NCBI GenBank assembly: GCA_002104895.1
Contig: MCFG01000162.1
Location: forward strand, 1 to 64,000
Origin: Anaeromyces robustus
Taxonomy: Eukaryota > Neocallimastigomycota > Neocallimastigomycetes > Neocallimastigales > Neocallimastigaceae
Reading direction: 5' to 3'
DNA length: 64,000 bases
The notes beneath the pieces are model-generated. The model did no database searches, had not been told where the DNA came from, and saw nothing but the letters and a program-made list of their open reading frames with translations. Of the stretch, positions 12,522-24,607 are shown piece by piece (position 1 is the stretch's first letter; the number at the start of each line of letters is the position of its first letter). The position numbers and the translations under genes are program-made.

Positions 12522-13205
12522 ATGATTGATTCATATAAATTAGATAATAGGTCTCCCCAAATAAAAGATGCATATTCAAATAGAAAAATGGAAAATATAA
12601 AAAATTATTTCAGCACATCAAACATTTTATCTTATAATCAATTAGAGTATATGGATAAAGATAATATAAAGTCTTCAGACTCTATTAACTATAATAATAG
12701 AAATGGTAATAAATCAATAGACAGTCGAAATAATTTATGGAGTAGTCAATGTAGCGTTTCTTCTATATTAAACAATAGTGATTTTTCTTATAGAAATGAA
12801 AAGAAATATTATCATTTATTAGAAAAACATAGAATTCGTCAAGATAAAATTAGAAAACTATCTACTAGATCATCTAATAATCATCTTAATAATGAATTTG
12901 GAATAATAAACAAAACTGATACTTCAGATAGACTTCCAAAAATAACAAAAGCAAGTTACCAAGTATTATCTGGATTCTGCCAAAGAAATTGTCCATTACC
13001 ATCAGCAAAAGAAATAATAAATATCAATTTTAATGAAAATTTTGATAGAGAATCAAGAAAGAATCATTCATCAAAACATCATCGTCACCATTTAAAAAAG
13101 ACCGTATCTTATCCAATAACAAAAAGTCAAAATATTCATGAAAAAGTAAATCATAATAAGAATGGTAATGTATTATATTATATATTTTAATAGTAGCAGT
13201 TATAA

Positions 13206-13237
<32 letters not shown>

Positions 13238-13253
13238 AAAAATAATAAAAATA

Positions 13254-13292
<39 letters not shown>

Positions 13293-13465
13293 GACTATTG
13301 TTAATATAAATAATAATGGTTTTTATTATTGTTATAATAATATTAATTATAAATGATTTAATAATCATTATTATAGAATTGGAAAATACTATAATACAAA
13401 AATCATTACAGAATTTAGTGAATTGTGCTAGAAGAACAGGAAGAGGATTATTTTGTGGAGTATAA
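12522..13465 (+). CDS. Hypothetical basic protein, 243 aa
   Basis: Two exons: 12522-13164 and 13377-13465, joined in phase 1 (AATG|GTAATG ... TTATAG|AATTGG). I do not recognise the family. The protein is Asn/Ser-rich at the start. It then has a charged helical stretch (KKYYHLLEKHRIRQDKIRKL), a less biased core (ITKASYQVLSGFCQRNCPLP, then SAKEIININF), a His-rich basic patch (SSKHHRHHLKK) and an ordered-looking end (IQKSLQNLVNCARRTGRGLF). The core and end look conserved rather than random, which supports a real gene. The intron holds an (AAAT)n array and a long A run. It sits between the Tubby-domain gene and AK7, so a flagellar role is possible by context only. Confidence 0.7.
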
Positions 13466-13766
13466 TATATACATTATTTTTATTTTAATATATAAAATTT
13501 ATTATCGAAATTTATGTATATAATTTATTAATTAAAAGTTTTTCCAAAAAATAAATATATTAAACAATTTAAACTTAATTTTATTAAATTCTATTGACTA
13601 ATGTTAAATTAATTTATTAATTTACAATTTTAAAATATAATGAAATGAGTAATATTAATAATATGAAATTATTTTTTAATGTAAGATATTTTATTTAAAA
13701 TGATAAAAACAAAAAATAAAAATTATTATTTTAAATATAATTTAAAAATTAAATTATATAAATTTA
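13466..13766. other. Short convergent gap before AK7
   Basis: The 301 bp between the two converging stop codons is AT-rich with no recognisable element. Confidence 0.5.
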
Positions 13767-16700
13767 TTAATTATTTGTTGGATTATTTTTAAATAAATAT
13801 TCAGCCTAGAAAGATTTAAATAAGTATTAGATAAAAAGATATATTAAATAAAAAAAAAATTAATATATCACATATTAAATAGATATTATCATATATAGAA
13901 ATTTTATATATTTCTTACCAAATAATCAATTGGATCTTCTGGTCTAATTTTACAAATATCTATTAATCCTGAAGTTAATGTAGGCATTACATATTTCATT
14001 AAATAGTTTCTTAATGGTATAGATTGTACTTCTAAAACTTCTTGTTCTTGTTTTCTAACTTCTTCCAGTTTTAATTGCTTTTATAAAAAAATTATTTAAT
14101 ATATATTAATTTTTTTTTACTATTATTAAACTCTATCTATACAATGAAAAAAATATATATATATTTTACCCATTCTGCACGTTCTCTTAATAATCTGGCT
14201 TCTTCTTCCTTTTCATTCCTAATCTTTTCTTGTAGTGCTAATTCTTCTTCTTTTTTCTATATTATAAAATTAATATTATTATTATATTAATTTAACAATA
14301 TTGAAATCAAAATTAGAGTACAATATTAATTTTTATTAACCTTTTTCTCTTCTGCAATTCTTCTTTTTTCTGCAATTTCTTCTGGAGTTGGACCATAATT
14401 ATGTGGTTTACCAACTTCATTTACTACTTTTCCCATTAAGTATTCGACTGATTTATTTTCAACTTCCAATGTTATTGCATGTACTTCAAATTCATCAAAA
14501 TAATTTAATATAGTATTTTCCTCAGTATTATTACTTTTAAATTCTTCTAATCTTTTTGTAAATTCTTTTTTAATATATTTTTTAAGTAAAATTTTATTAT
14601 ATATTTTGTATTAGTATATTTTTAAAATTATTTTTTTTTAAAAATTCATTATAAAAAATATAATTAATGAATTTTTATTTTTCTTATACCTTCTTCAGTA
14701 TTAGAAGTTCCAACAACTTGTTGCTCTGGAAGAAGCATAACTTTATCCTTTATATAATTATCTGAAGCATTTAATGAAAATATATAACTTGGGAAAATTA
14801 AAGTGTTATATTGTTCATTCTCTTCATCTTCATTTAATGCTAATTTTTATAAAATGTTTTTATTAATTTATTTTTTTCTAAAAAAATAAAAGATAACATG
14901 AAAAGTTTTATAATATAAAGAAAAAAAAATATTTACATCTAAATAATTCTTGTACTAAATTTGTGTTTGTTGGAAATTCATCTAATACATAACCTTGATT
15001 TCTACATGGCATTGACATTAATTTGTCTCTAACAAAATTAATTATATGTTTTTCTGAATATTTTCCATTTGCTTTAAAATATTCTTGAATTTCATCTAAC
15101 ATATCTTTAGCATTTTCATATTCTTCTACACCATCTGAACCTTCGGTATATTCATTAACAATTGTTTCCTAATCAATATTATATATAAATAAATTACAAC
15201 TTTTTGTTAATAAATAATATTTGGTTTATTTTATTATATTTTTTTTTCTTCTTATTTTTTTTTCGATAATAATATCATAAATTTAAAATAGTACATACTA
15301 ATCTTTCAATTCCTTCTTTTAATTCTTGATCAGCATTAACATAATGAATTTGATAATATTCTGCTATTTTTTTAGCTAATGTAGTTTTTCCTGAATATGG
15401 AGGTCCATGAATACCAATTTTTAATGACTGGAGACCTCTAGCATTTTTATATTCATTAATTATAGCAGGCATATTTTCAACAAGACCAGACTTTAAATAT
15501 ATATAAATAATATTAATAAAATATTAACTTAAATATTTATGGAATAATCAGAGATATAAAAACTTACTTCATATTTCCATTCAAACGACATTTCTTTAAC
15601 TCTTTCTGGATCAACTCTTAAATTTAATTGTAACATATTAAAATCATCTTGAGACATACTTGGTTCGAGGAATGCATTTTCTTTAGGAACCATTTCAACT
15701 TCACCGGTTGTTAAAGATTCACTTATAGCCTTTAATAGTAATACAAATTATTAAAGTTTTATTATTAAAAATAATATTTTTATAGTTAATTTAATAAATA
15801 ATCTTAATATTATTTTTTGTAAATACCTTAACTATTTCCAGGAGTGTATTTTTAGAATCATCAACTGCCAATATAACTTTAATATTTGGTGGATTATCAG
15901 CAACATCAACTATTATATTACATAAATCATTTAAATAAATGGTTGGAAGTACATTATTTCCATCTTCAAAGCATTTTAACGATTTTTCATTATGCCATGC
16001 TTTCTTTATAATAATTGAAAAAAACATTCATAAATTTCATATATATGAAAAAATTATATATAATAAATAATAAATTTGTTAATTGGTTTTATTTATCAAT
16101 ATATTTAATCATAAAAATATTTTTTCAATTAAACAATTATTTATATATTTACCTTGAATAAATAATGAAATATACTATCTCCTGAATGATAAATTAAACC
16201 TGGAACAATAATATATGTTTTAAATGATGATTTTTTACCGAATTTAACAATACTTTTTTCAGCTGCTAATAAATCTCTATAATTAGGATGTGCTCTTCTT
16301 CTTCTATATTCGTCTTCGGTTAAATTTTCATCCTATTTCATAATCAAAAAATTTTCGAAAAATATATTAAGAGAATTTTTTCTATTATTTAATTTTTTTT
16401 GAAGATTACTAATTTAAAATATTATTAAAAAAAGAATAGGAAATTTACTTCAACTTTTGTTCTTGCCCATGTCATTATTGATGAAATAGCGATGAATATC
16501 TTTGGATGTTCGTAAAATGATTCAGCATCCTTATTAAATTCTATATACATAGATTGTCATATGTTTCATTATAATTAATTAATATCATACTTAGGAAAAT
16601 AAAGAAATAAAAAAAGGATAAAAAATATTTACTTTCTGCAATATATAAAGCTTCATCCATACATGTAGTGATATCATATATTATAATGTCACAAGTAACC

Positions 16701-17272
16701 AATATTTTATATAATTCATCCAAATTTGAATTCTTATATATAATTAATTATATTATATTATATCGAAATATATTATATATGTAATATTGAATAACTATTT
16801 AATCAAAAAATCAATTAAAAACAAAAAGACTAAATTTACATATACAATTTTAGTATAATTTTAAAAAAATAAATAGTCAAATAAGTCATATAATTACATC
16901 AACAACTTCTGTAACCCACTCTGGTTTATCACCTAAAACTGCATAATTTTCAATAGCTTCACGTCTCTGTTTATCAATATTTTTATCACCACATTCTACC
17001 ATTGGTGCTGGAAATATTATACCTTTGACTTCTTTTTCTTCTTGACTTATTGGTGGATGAGATAATGTTCCTATAACTTCATAAATCCCTTTTTTACCAT
17101 CATCTACTTCAACATTTTCTTTTTCTTTTTCTTCTTCTTCTTCCTCTTCTTCAGCTGATTCATCTTCATCATCATCATTGGCATCCCTTCTCGAACCTAC
17201 AGGGGTTTTTGCAATAATTCGAGAAACATTATGTCCTATTGGAGTATCTACATTTGATATGAAGACACGCAT
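13767..17272 (-). CDS. AK7: Adenylate kinase 7 (motile-cilium type, with Dpy-30 motif)
   Basis: Thirteen exons on the minus strand: 17272-16898, 16732-16633, 16540-16449, 16332-16153, 16003-15827, 15729-15568, 15490-15299, 15168-14937, 14839-14690, 14564-14341, 14256-14170, 14077-13919 and 13805-13767; about 722 aa, the usual AK7 length. It converts ATP + AMP to 2 ADP and is known from motile cilia and flagella. The N-terminal part is a Rossmann-like domain ([16 protein letters not shown]; then [46 protein letters not shown]). The kinase follows with P-loop GPPYSGKTT at 391-399 and the signature [16 protein letters not shown] Glu/Lys/Arg helix ([14 protein letters not shown]) leads to a C-terminal Dpy-30 motif ([28 protein letters not shown]). 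Dpy-30 motifs dock to radial-spoke or A-kinase-anchor-like helices. An acidic insert (about residues 28-50) separates the first strand. Divergent with ARL3. Confidence 0.96.
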
Positions 17273-17920
17273 TTTTTTATTACTTCAATTATTCAATTTT
17301 ATTATATTGAAATAATGTAAAAAAAAAATAAATGTTATCAAAGGTTATAAACTATTTATATAATTAATATTACATTAATAAATAAAATATTATTTATAAT
17401 ATTTTATTATTATTATTAGTTTAACAATATAATAAAAATTATTTTTCTATGTAATAATATAATATATAATTTATGTAAACTATACATAGTTTTATGTATA
17501 ATATATAAAAAACTTTTATTTAGACCATTTAAAATTTGTAAAAATGATTCGGAGTTTTAACAAATTTTCTAAATAAAAAAATAAAAATTTTCCAATATTC
17601 ATGATTTTTCAATGTAAGTCACGTTTTTTTTGTTTTCTTTTTTTTTGTTTGTTTTTTTATTTTCTTTATTAACTTTTTAAATAAAAATTAGAATTAATAA
17701 AGAAAAAAAAAATTCATAATAAAATTAAAAAAAAAAAAAAAAAAACTATAATTTTTAAGCTTTTACATCAGCAGCATCCATAAATCAAAACAAAAACGTA
17801 TAAATTAAAAAATAATTTTTATCTTTGAGAAATCTTAAAAGCATCAAAAAAAAAAAAAAATTCTTACTTATTTATAAATATATATACATATACCAAAAAT
17901 TATAATAATTATATACTAAA
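17273..17920. promoter_or_regulatory. Shared divergent promoter region of AK7 (-) and ARL3 (+)
   Basis: The two cilium-related genes diverge from this 648-bp region. It is AT-rich, with A and T runs near 17,620-17,760. A weak imperfect inverted motif GTTATCAAAGGTTAT lies near 17,334. Coordinate regulation is inferred from orientation; I cannot identify a specific factor site. Confidence 0.55.
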
Positions 17921-19007
17921 ATGGTAATATATGTTAAATATTTTAAATATTATTTTTTAATAAAAAAAAAATGGATATACTAAATATATTTATATAAATG
18001 TTTGTATATAAAATGATATTTCTTAATGATAATATAATAATTAAAAATGTAATAAAAGGGTTTATTATCTTTATTACGTAAACTTAAGCGTTCAGATAAG
18101 GAAGTTAGAATATTATTTCTTGGATTAGATAACGCTGGAAAAACATCAATATTAAAAAGATTAGCTGATGAAGATATAAGTGAAATAAGACCAACTCAAG
18201 GTTTTAATATTAAAACTGTTCAAAAAGATGGTTTTAAAATGAACGTTTGGGATATTGGAGGTTAATATTTTTAATATATATAGAACAAAAAAAAAAAAAG
18301 TAAAGTATATATTAATTATAACATAATATTCACAATACAATAATAACAATTTAAAAGGTCAAAAAGCAATTCGCCCATATTGGAGAAACTACTTTGAAAG
18401 CACTGATATTCTTGTAAATATAAATATTTACAAATATATATATAATATTTTTTTCCCTGTAAATATATATATTAAAATATTAAAATACTTTGCTTTATTT
18501 CTATCATTATATAAATATTATATTATTTAAAGGTATATGTTATTGATAGTTCTGACAGAATAAGAATAGAAGAAACGTAAATATTTATAAAACAAATATT
18601 GATCTTTCTTTTCTTATTTAAAATAATAAACTAATTAAAATGTATTTATTATTTTATTACAACTAAATAGTGGTATTGAATTTAATACTCTTTTAGAAGA
18701 GAATAAACTTGCTGGTGTTCCAGTATTAGTTTTTGCTAATAAACAAGATTTACCAACAGCATTACCTGCATCTGAAGTATATTATTATTACTATTATTAA
18801 TACTTTTTATTTAGAAAAAAAAATATTAAAAAATACTAATAAACTTAATTATTATAAATAATTATTAAATATATATAAAAAAAGATCGCTTTTGGTTTAA
18901 ATTTACATGCTATTCGTGATAGACAATGGCAAATTCAAGCTTGTTCTGCAAAAAATGGAGATGGCATTCAAGAAGGAATGGAATGGGCATTAAAAACTAA
19001 TAAATAA
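17921..19007 (+). CDS. ARL3: ARL3 small GTPase (ciliary ARF-like)
   Basis: Six exons: 17921-17923, 18059-18260, 18358-18413, 18533-18576, 18671-18776 and 18885-19007; about 177 aa, close to the usual 182. The first coding exon is just the ATG, followed by the donor GTAATA; the next exon begins GGTTTATTATC, giving the typical ARL3 start [11 protein letters not shown]. Guanine-nucleotide motifs are all present: GLDNAGKT (P-loop), PTQGFNIK (switch I), WDIGGQ (split by intron 2), NKQD and [29 protein letters not shown] and WQIQACSA match ARL3 better than ARL2. In other eukaryotes ARL3-GTP releases lipidated cargo from UNC119 and PDE6D inside cilia. It is divergent with AK7, and a Tubby-domain gene lies nearby. 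Confidence 0.96.
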
Positions 19008-19637
19008 TTTAATTAGTAGTTAGTTAATTTTTACTAAATAATAATAAAATATATATGTGTAAATATATAGTTAAATTTACAAAGTATTTATTTAATATAA
19101 TAGTTTCTTAAAGTAGTTTATTATATATTCAAAAAAAAAAAAAATTATATATATATACATATTTTATAATTAAAATATACATAACAATAATAATATAAAG
19201 AAATCATAATATTTAATTATTAAATAAAAAAATTCTATTAAAAAAAAATTTAAAATTGTTTTTTAATCCTTTTTTTTAATAATATATATAATAAGACCAT
19301 AATAATAATTATCTATATTAAATATTATTTTATTTTAATGAAATATTTTTTAAAAAAATTACTATATTAAAAAATGAAGTGTACTGATATATAAATATAA
19401 TATAATAAAATTTATAAGAAAATTTTATTAAAAAATAATAATATTATTATTATTACTTGTAATAATAAATTTTAGCATAAATTTTGATATTTATATTAAA
19501 ATATTACATCAAGAAATTTTGATAATTAATTAATTATTTATTAATTTTAACCAATAATTTTCGATTATTATTATATATATATAATACATATTAAATTTTT
19601 TAAAATAACACTCTAATAATTAAAAAAGTATTTCATA
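19008..19637. other. Intergenic region, ARL3 to dehydrogenase
   Basis: No gene is visible in this AT-rich gap. It should hold the 3' end of ARL3 and the promoter of the next + strand gene. Confidence 0.5.
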
Positions 19638-21734
19638 ATGGCTACTAATAATTTAGAAGAAATTGAATTTACTGCTAACCATTACAGTAATTTAATAAGA
19701 GATGAAAGATATAACCGTTTAACCAAAGAACATGTTGAATATTTTAAATCTATTCTTCCAAAAGATAATGTTATATGTTCACTTGATGATTCTGAAGAAA
19801 CTAAAAAAGAATTATTAAAATATAATATTGATTGGATGTAAATAAGAAATGTTCCATAGAAATTATTACTCTATTTTTAAAATTTATTATACTATTAATA
19901 ATTTTTTTTATTAATGCTAATATTTTTTTTTATTATTTTCAATAATAATAATTTTTAATTATATCTATAATAAATAATAATTATATACTTGGTTTCAACT
20001 TTCAATAATGTAAAAATAATTATAATTATAATAAAGGAAAAAGTACAGAGGTCAATCACAATTAGTTTTATTACCAACTAGTACAGATGAAGTTTCTCAA
20101 TGTTTAAGATATTGTAATGAAAATAATTTAGCTGTTGTACCACAAAGTGGTAATTCAGGTCTTGTTGGTGGTAAATATATTTTTTATATTATAAATTAAT
20201 ATTTGAATGTGTATAAATTTATTATTTTTTATTTACTATTGTTATTATAATACTACTTTATTTTACTTTATTTTATTTTATTTTTTATTTTATTTTTTAT
20301 TTTATTTTAAATATTAATATTTATGATCTTTATTTATATATATGATATTTATTTATATATTTTAATAATATTTTCATTTAAAAATATCAACGAAATTGAA
20401 ATCAAAATATATATATATATATTTATAATTTAAAAATAAAACATTATTAATAATACATAAATAATTATAATCAATAATTTATGATATTTCTTAAAATAAT
20501 AAAAAAAATTTTTTAAGGTTCTGTCCCAGTCTTTGATGAAATTATTATTAGTACCAAAGCTATGAATAAAATTATTGATTTTGATGATGTTTCTGGAGTC
20601 TTAACTTGTAATGCAGGTTGTGTTCTTGCTGATTTAGAGGCCTATGTTGAAGAACGTGGTTTTATGGTCCCATTAGATATGGGTTCTAAAAAGTATTGTT
20701 GTATTGGAGGAAATGTTTCAAGTAATGCTGGTGGTTTAAGATACCTTCGTTATGGTTCCCTCCATAGTAATGTTTTAGGTTTAGAAGTTGTTTTAGCAAA
20801 TGGACAAGTTATTGATAATCTTTCTAAATTAAGAAAGGATAGTACTGGTTATGATATTAAACAACTTTTTATTGGAGCTGAAGGTACTTTAGGTATTATA
20901 ACTAATGTTGCAATTTCTACTCCACGTAAACCAAAAGCTGTTAATGCTGTTTTCCTTTCTACTGATAGTTGGGAAAATGTTCAAGCTATTTATAAAACTG
21001 CAAAAGAACATTTACAAGAAATTATTTCAGCTTTCGAATTCTTTGATGAAGATGCCTATTCTTTAGTTAAACAACATATGCAATTACAAGTACCACTTAA
21101 AGAAGAAAATAAATTTTATGTTCTTGTTGAAACTCATGGTTCCAATAAACAACATGATAACGAAAAACTTCATTCTTTCTTAGAAGCAATTAAAACAAGT
21201 AATGTTGCAAGAGAAGGTTATGTATCAAAAGATGATCAACAAACTCGTTCCTTCTGGATTATTCGTGAAAGTGTACCAGTTGCTTGCTCTAAGAATGGTG
21301 CAGTTTTTAAATATGATCTTTCTATTCCAATTGCACAGATTTATGATGTAGCTATTTATATGAGAAAATATTTAAAGGAAGCTAATGTTTATAGACCAGG
21401 TGATGAAACCTCTGAAGTTATTAATGTTGCTGCTTATGGTCATATTGGTGATGGTAACATTCATATTAATATATCTTGTAAATCCTATTCTGAAGAAATT
21501 GCTAATCTTATTGAACCAGAAATCTTTTACTGGACTAGAGACCACAATGGTGTCATATCTGGTGAACATGGTTTAGGTTTAATGAAAGGTAAATATTTAG
21601 CAATTTCTAAACCTGGTAGTATGATTAGAATTATGGAAAGTATAAAGAATATATTAGATCCAAATTATATTATGAATCCATATAAATATTTACCAAAGAA
21701 AAGAATCACTAGACTTTCTGATATAAGAAGTTGA
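19638..21734 (+). CDS. FAD-linked D-2-hydroxyacid dehydrogenase (D2HGDH/D-lactate dehydrogenase family)
   Basis: Three exons: 19638-19837, 20037-20170 and 20518-21734; about 516 aa, the family length. The enzyme oxidises D-2-hydroxyglutarate or D-lactate with FAD. The PCMH-type FAD domain shows [52 protein letters not shown] and [11 protein letters not shown]. The C-terminal half shows KYDLSIP near 376, the metal/substrate motif [12 protein letters not shown] near 419-430, and [10 protein letters not shown] with [11 protein letters not shown]. It resembles the D2HGDH/DLD2/DLD3 branch. The N-terminus ([20 protein letters not shown]) is acidic and does not look like an organelle targeting peptide, so a cytosolic enzyme is likely. 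In an anaerobe without a classical respiratory chain, a DLD3-like transhydrogenase (2-hydroxyglutarate + pyruvate) is a plausible inference. Exact substrate not determined. Confidence 0.93.
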
Positions 21735-23067
21735 ATCAAAATTAAAATGAAACCTAAACTCTAAATAAATAAATAAATAAATAAAAAACATTAAAAATTG
21801 TATAAAAATACAAATACAAATACAAAAAATAATTCGTCTAAGAATCAGAATTGAAAATTGAAAATAAAGGAAAAAAAAATAAAATAAAATAAACATTAAA
21901 GTATCAATCTATCTACATAAAGGAATGATGAATATTAATAAAAAAAAATTTTCATAAAGATTTTATAACTAATGGGAAAAAAATGAATAATAATATTATT
22001 ATTATAAACCTTTAAAAAAGTAAATTTAATATTATTAATATCATTAAAAAAAAATAATAAATAAAAACAATAAAAACAATAAAAATATAGATATAAATTT
22101 TTAATATTGTAATATAAATATAAATAATAAATAAAATTAATGAATATAATAAATAAAAAAAAAAACATATTACAATCTTTTATATAATGTGTATGTCATT
22201 AACAGATGTTAATTTTTTTTTTTTTAACATTTATATAAAGTTTTATTATTATTATTATTAATATTATTATTATACTTGTTTTGTTTTGTTTTGTTTTTTA
22301 TTTTTATTTTTATTTTTATTTTTTTCTTTATTTCTTTATTTTCTTATTTTTTTACTTTTTTATTTTATTTTTTTTTTTGTTTGTTTGTTTGCTTGTTTGT
22401 TTGTTTTTGTTTTTGTTTTGTTTTATTATTAATATATATATTTATTTTAACTTTATTTATTTATAGTTATTTATTTCACATTTTATTAAATATATTTTTT
22501 TTTGTCAAAAATGTTTTTTTTTTTTTTTTTTTTTTTATTTATATATATATAGTAAAGATAAAAAATGATATATCCGTATTTTATTTAAAAAAAATATTAT
22601 TAAAACTAGGATAAAAATGATAATGCAAATATATATTTAATTTATATATTTATATAGATATATATATGAAGATTGAAAATATAAATAATATATTATAAAT
22701 ATTTGTGTATTGAAATATATATATATATAATAGAAATAAAACAATATAAATAGAAAAAAAAAATTTTTTTATATCCTATAACTAATAGAAAAAAAAATGT
22801 ATATGTATATGTATATATACTTTTTTTTTCTGTTATTGCTAAGGAAGAAAATATTATTTAATATTTATATATATTTAATTTTTTATTTATATCATTTTAA
22901 TATTTTATAAAATAATTGATGATTGTAATAATATATTATTAATAGATACACTCTTATATATATATATATATATATAATTTATAGCTTATTTCTTGCTTTT
23001 TCTTTTTTAGTTTTTTTTTTTTTTTTTTTTCCTTTTATGTTTTGTAAAGAAAAATAAATAAAAAAAA
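21735..23067. other. Convergent intergenic region with pyrimidine-rich microsatellites
   Basis: No gene is visible between the converging dehydrogenase and RMD5 genes. There is an (AAAT)n stretch near 21,762-21,785, and a long T-rich block with TTTTG and TTTG units at 22,275-22,430. Poly-T runs and a (TA)n run occur near 22,515-22,535 and 22,955-22,975. Open frames in the T-rich block encode only Phe/Leu/Ile/Tyr and are not genes. Confidence 0.6.
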
Positions 23068-23911
23068 TTAAAAGTATACACGCCTTGTTTGAGCTTCGAT
23101 ACTTTCTGTTGGACAATATGGGCATTTAAATTTATGCTTATAAATATTATTGCCCTTACATAATGCAAGTAAACTTTCATTACTAATAATATGACCACAC
23201 AATAGCATTTTTGGATAATTATCTTTACTATTACAATCAACTTGTTCCTTACTGACAGGACAAGCAAATACAGAATGATATCTTTGTGAATCTAAAAGTG
23301 GTATTTCAACTGGAAGTTCTGAAGTAGCAGACCAATCAATATTCTTTGTAACCTTTAATATAGTATCAATCTTAATTAATGGTGGAATTGAAGAAGCACC
23401 AACCATAACAGCAGTATATAATGGACTTTCTGATGAGAAACCATAAATTGAACAGAAATCTCTTTTAAATTGGGATTCAATATCATCCCATAATGATGGA
23501 GCTAATAAATCTGAGTAAGGTGACGTATCTAAATTCTTAATATATAATAATGAACATGCTAATCTTTTAATATCTAGATTATTAATAACCATTTTTTTAA
23601 AATTTATAAATTTCAATATAAAATATATATATAAATACATATAAAAATTGTTAATATAAAAAAATATATATATTTCATAAATAATAAAATATTACAAAAA
23701 ATAATAAAAAAAAAAAAAAATTGAATATATAATATATTAATAAAAATGAAATAGTATAATATTTTTATAAAAAAAAAAATAGATATAAATAAATTAAACA
23801 ATATATAGATAAGCATAAAAATGTATTATTGTTATCAATACTATATAATTATTATAACAATGGTAATACATTTTATAAAGAAAAAAATATAAATACTATA
23901 TATAGAAAAAA

Positions 23912-23948
<37 letters not shown>

Positions 23949-24607
23949 TATAAACCTTTAAAATTAGTTTCACCAAAAAGACCAAAATTCTTCTTAGCAT
24001 ATTGTATAGCTGATGGAATATCATTATTAATTAAATATTGAATATATTGAAGTTTATGAAGTTCAAATTCCAAATTTGAATTGTTTTTTTTTAATAATTC
24101 TCTTTTATCAGCTGCCCATTTTAAAGCTGGACCTAAATCTTTTCTTTTAATTGCTTCTACAATATTAAATAAGTCTTGAAATTGATTCTTCAACTCATTT
24201 GAAATTGGAATATTACTTTCTTTACTAAATACTTCAGCTAATTCAAATTGACCTTCACGAATAAAATGTGACATTAAAATAGAATTAAGTGTATCCTCCT
24301 TTCCTTGAAGAACATTTGGTTTCCAGATGGAATCTAAATTAATTTTTAATTTTTTATCTATTGATTTTGAATACTTTGAAATACTAGAATAAAGTTCTTT
24401 ATGATTATCAATTACTTGAGAAGATAAAGTTTTAAGTTTACTTGTTAAAATAGTTAAAGTTGTACTAGATTGACTATTATCATTTTCAATTTTTTGTTTT
24501 GCATCATTAATTTGATTTATAAGTTTATCAATATTAATTTGTGTTTGATCGCAAGTTAGCTTTTGTTTCTTTACTAATTTTTCAAATTCTGTTGAAATTT
24601 GTTCCAT
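23068..24607 (-). CDS. RMD5: RMD5/RMND5 subunit of the GID/CTLH E3 ubiquitin ligase
   Basis: Two exons: 24607-23956 and 23573-23068; about 385 aa, as in other RMND5 proteins. The intron is 382 nt, and its acceptor CTAG|AT restores ...NFKDIKRLACSLLYI, which aligns with the conserved K-D-I of the family. RMD5 pairs with MAEH/FYV10 to form the catalytic RING module of the GID complex, which ubiquitinates gluconeogenic and other targets. The N-terminal half is helical. A LisH-like segment (ILMSHFIREGQFELAEVF, about 110-127) and a CTLH region (FNIVEAIKRKDLGPALKWAA, about 145-165; NSNLEFELHKLQYIQYL) follow. The C-terminal degenerate RING has CPVS (C322), LLCGH (C343, H345) and FKCPYC (C368, C371). 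All family-typical RING residues are present, so the ligase looks intact. Confidence 0.95.

Noticed and set aside
17333-17353. Possible RFX X-box in the AK7-ARL3 promoter (GTTATCAAAGGTTAT)
   Set aside because: It matches only loosely the inverted GTTRCC-type consensus, and in AT-rich DNA such matches are expected. No second site was found.
23613-24041. ORFs across the RMD5 intron (for example the Met at 23,640)
   Set aside because: The intron acceptor at 23,574 restores the conserved K-D-I sequence. The ORF start lies in intron sequence with (TA)n and poly-T.
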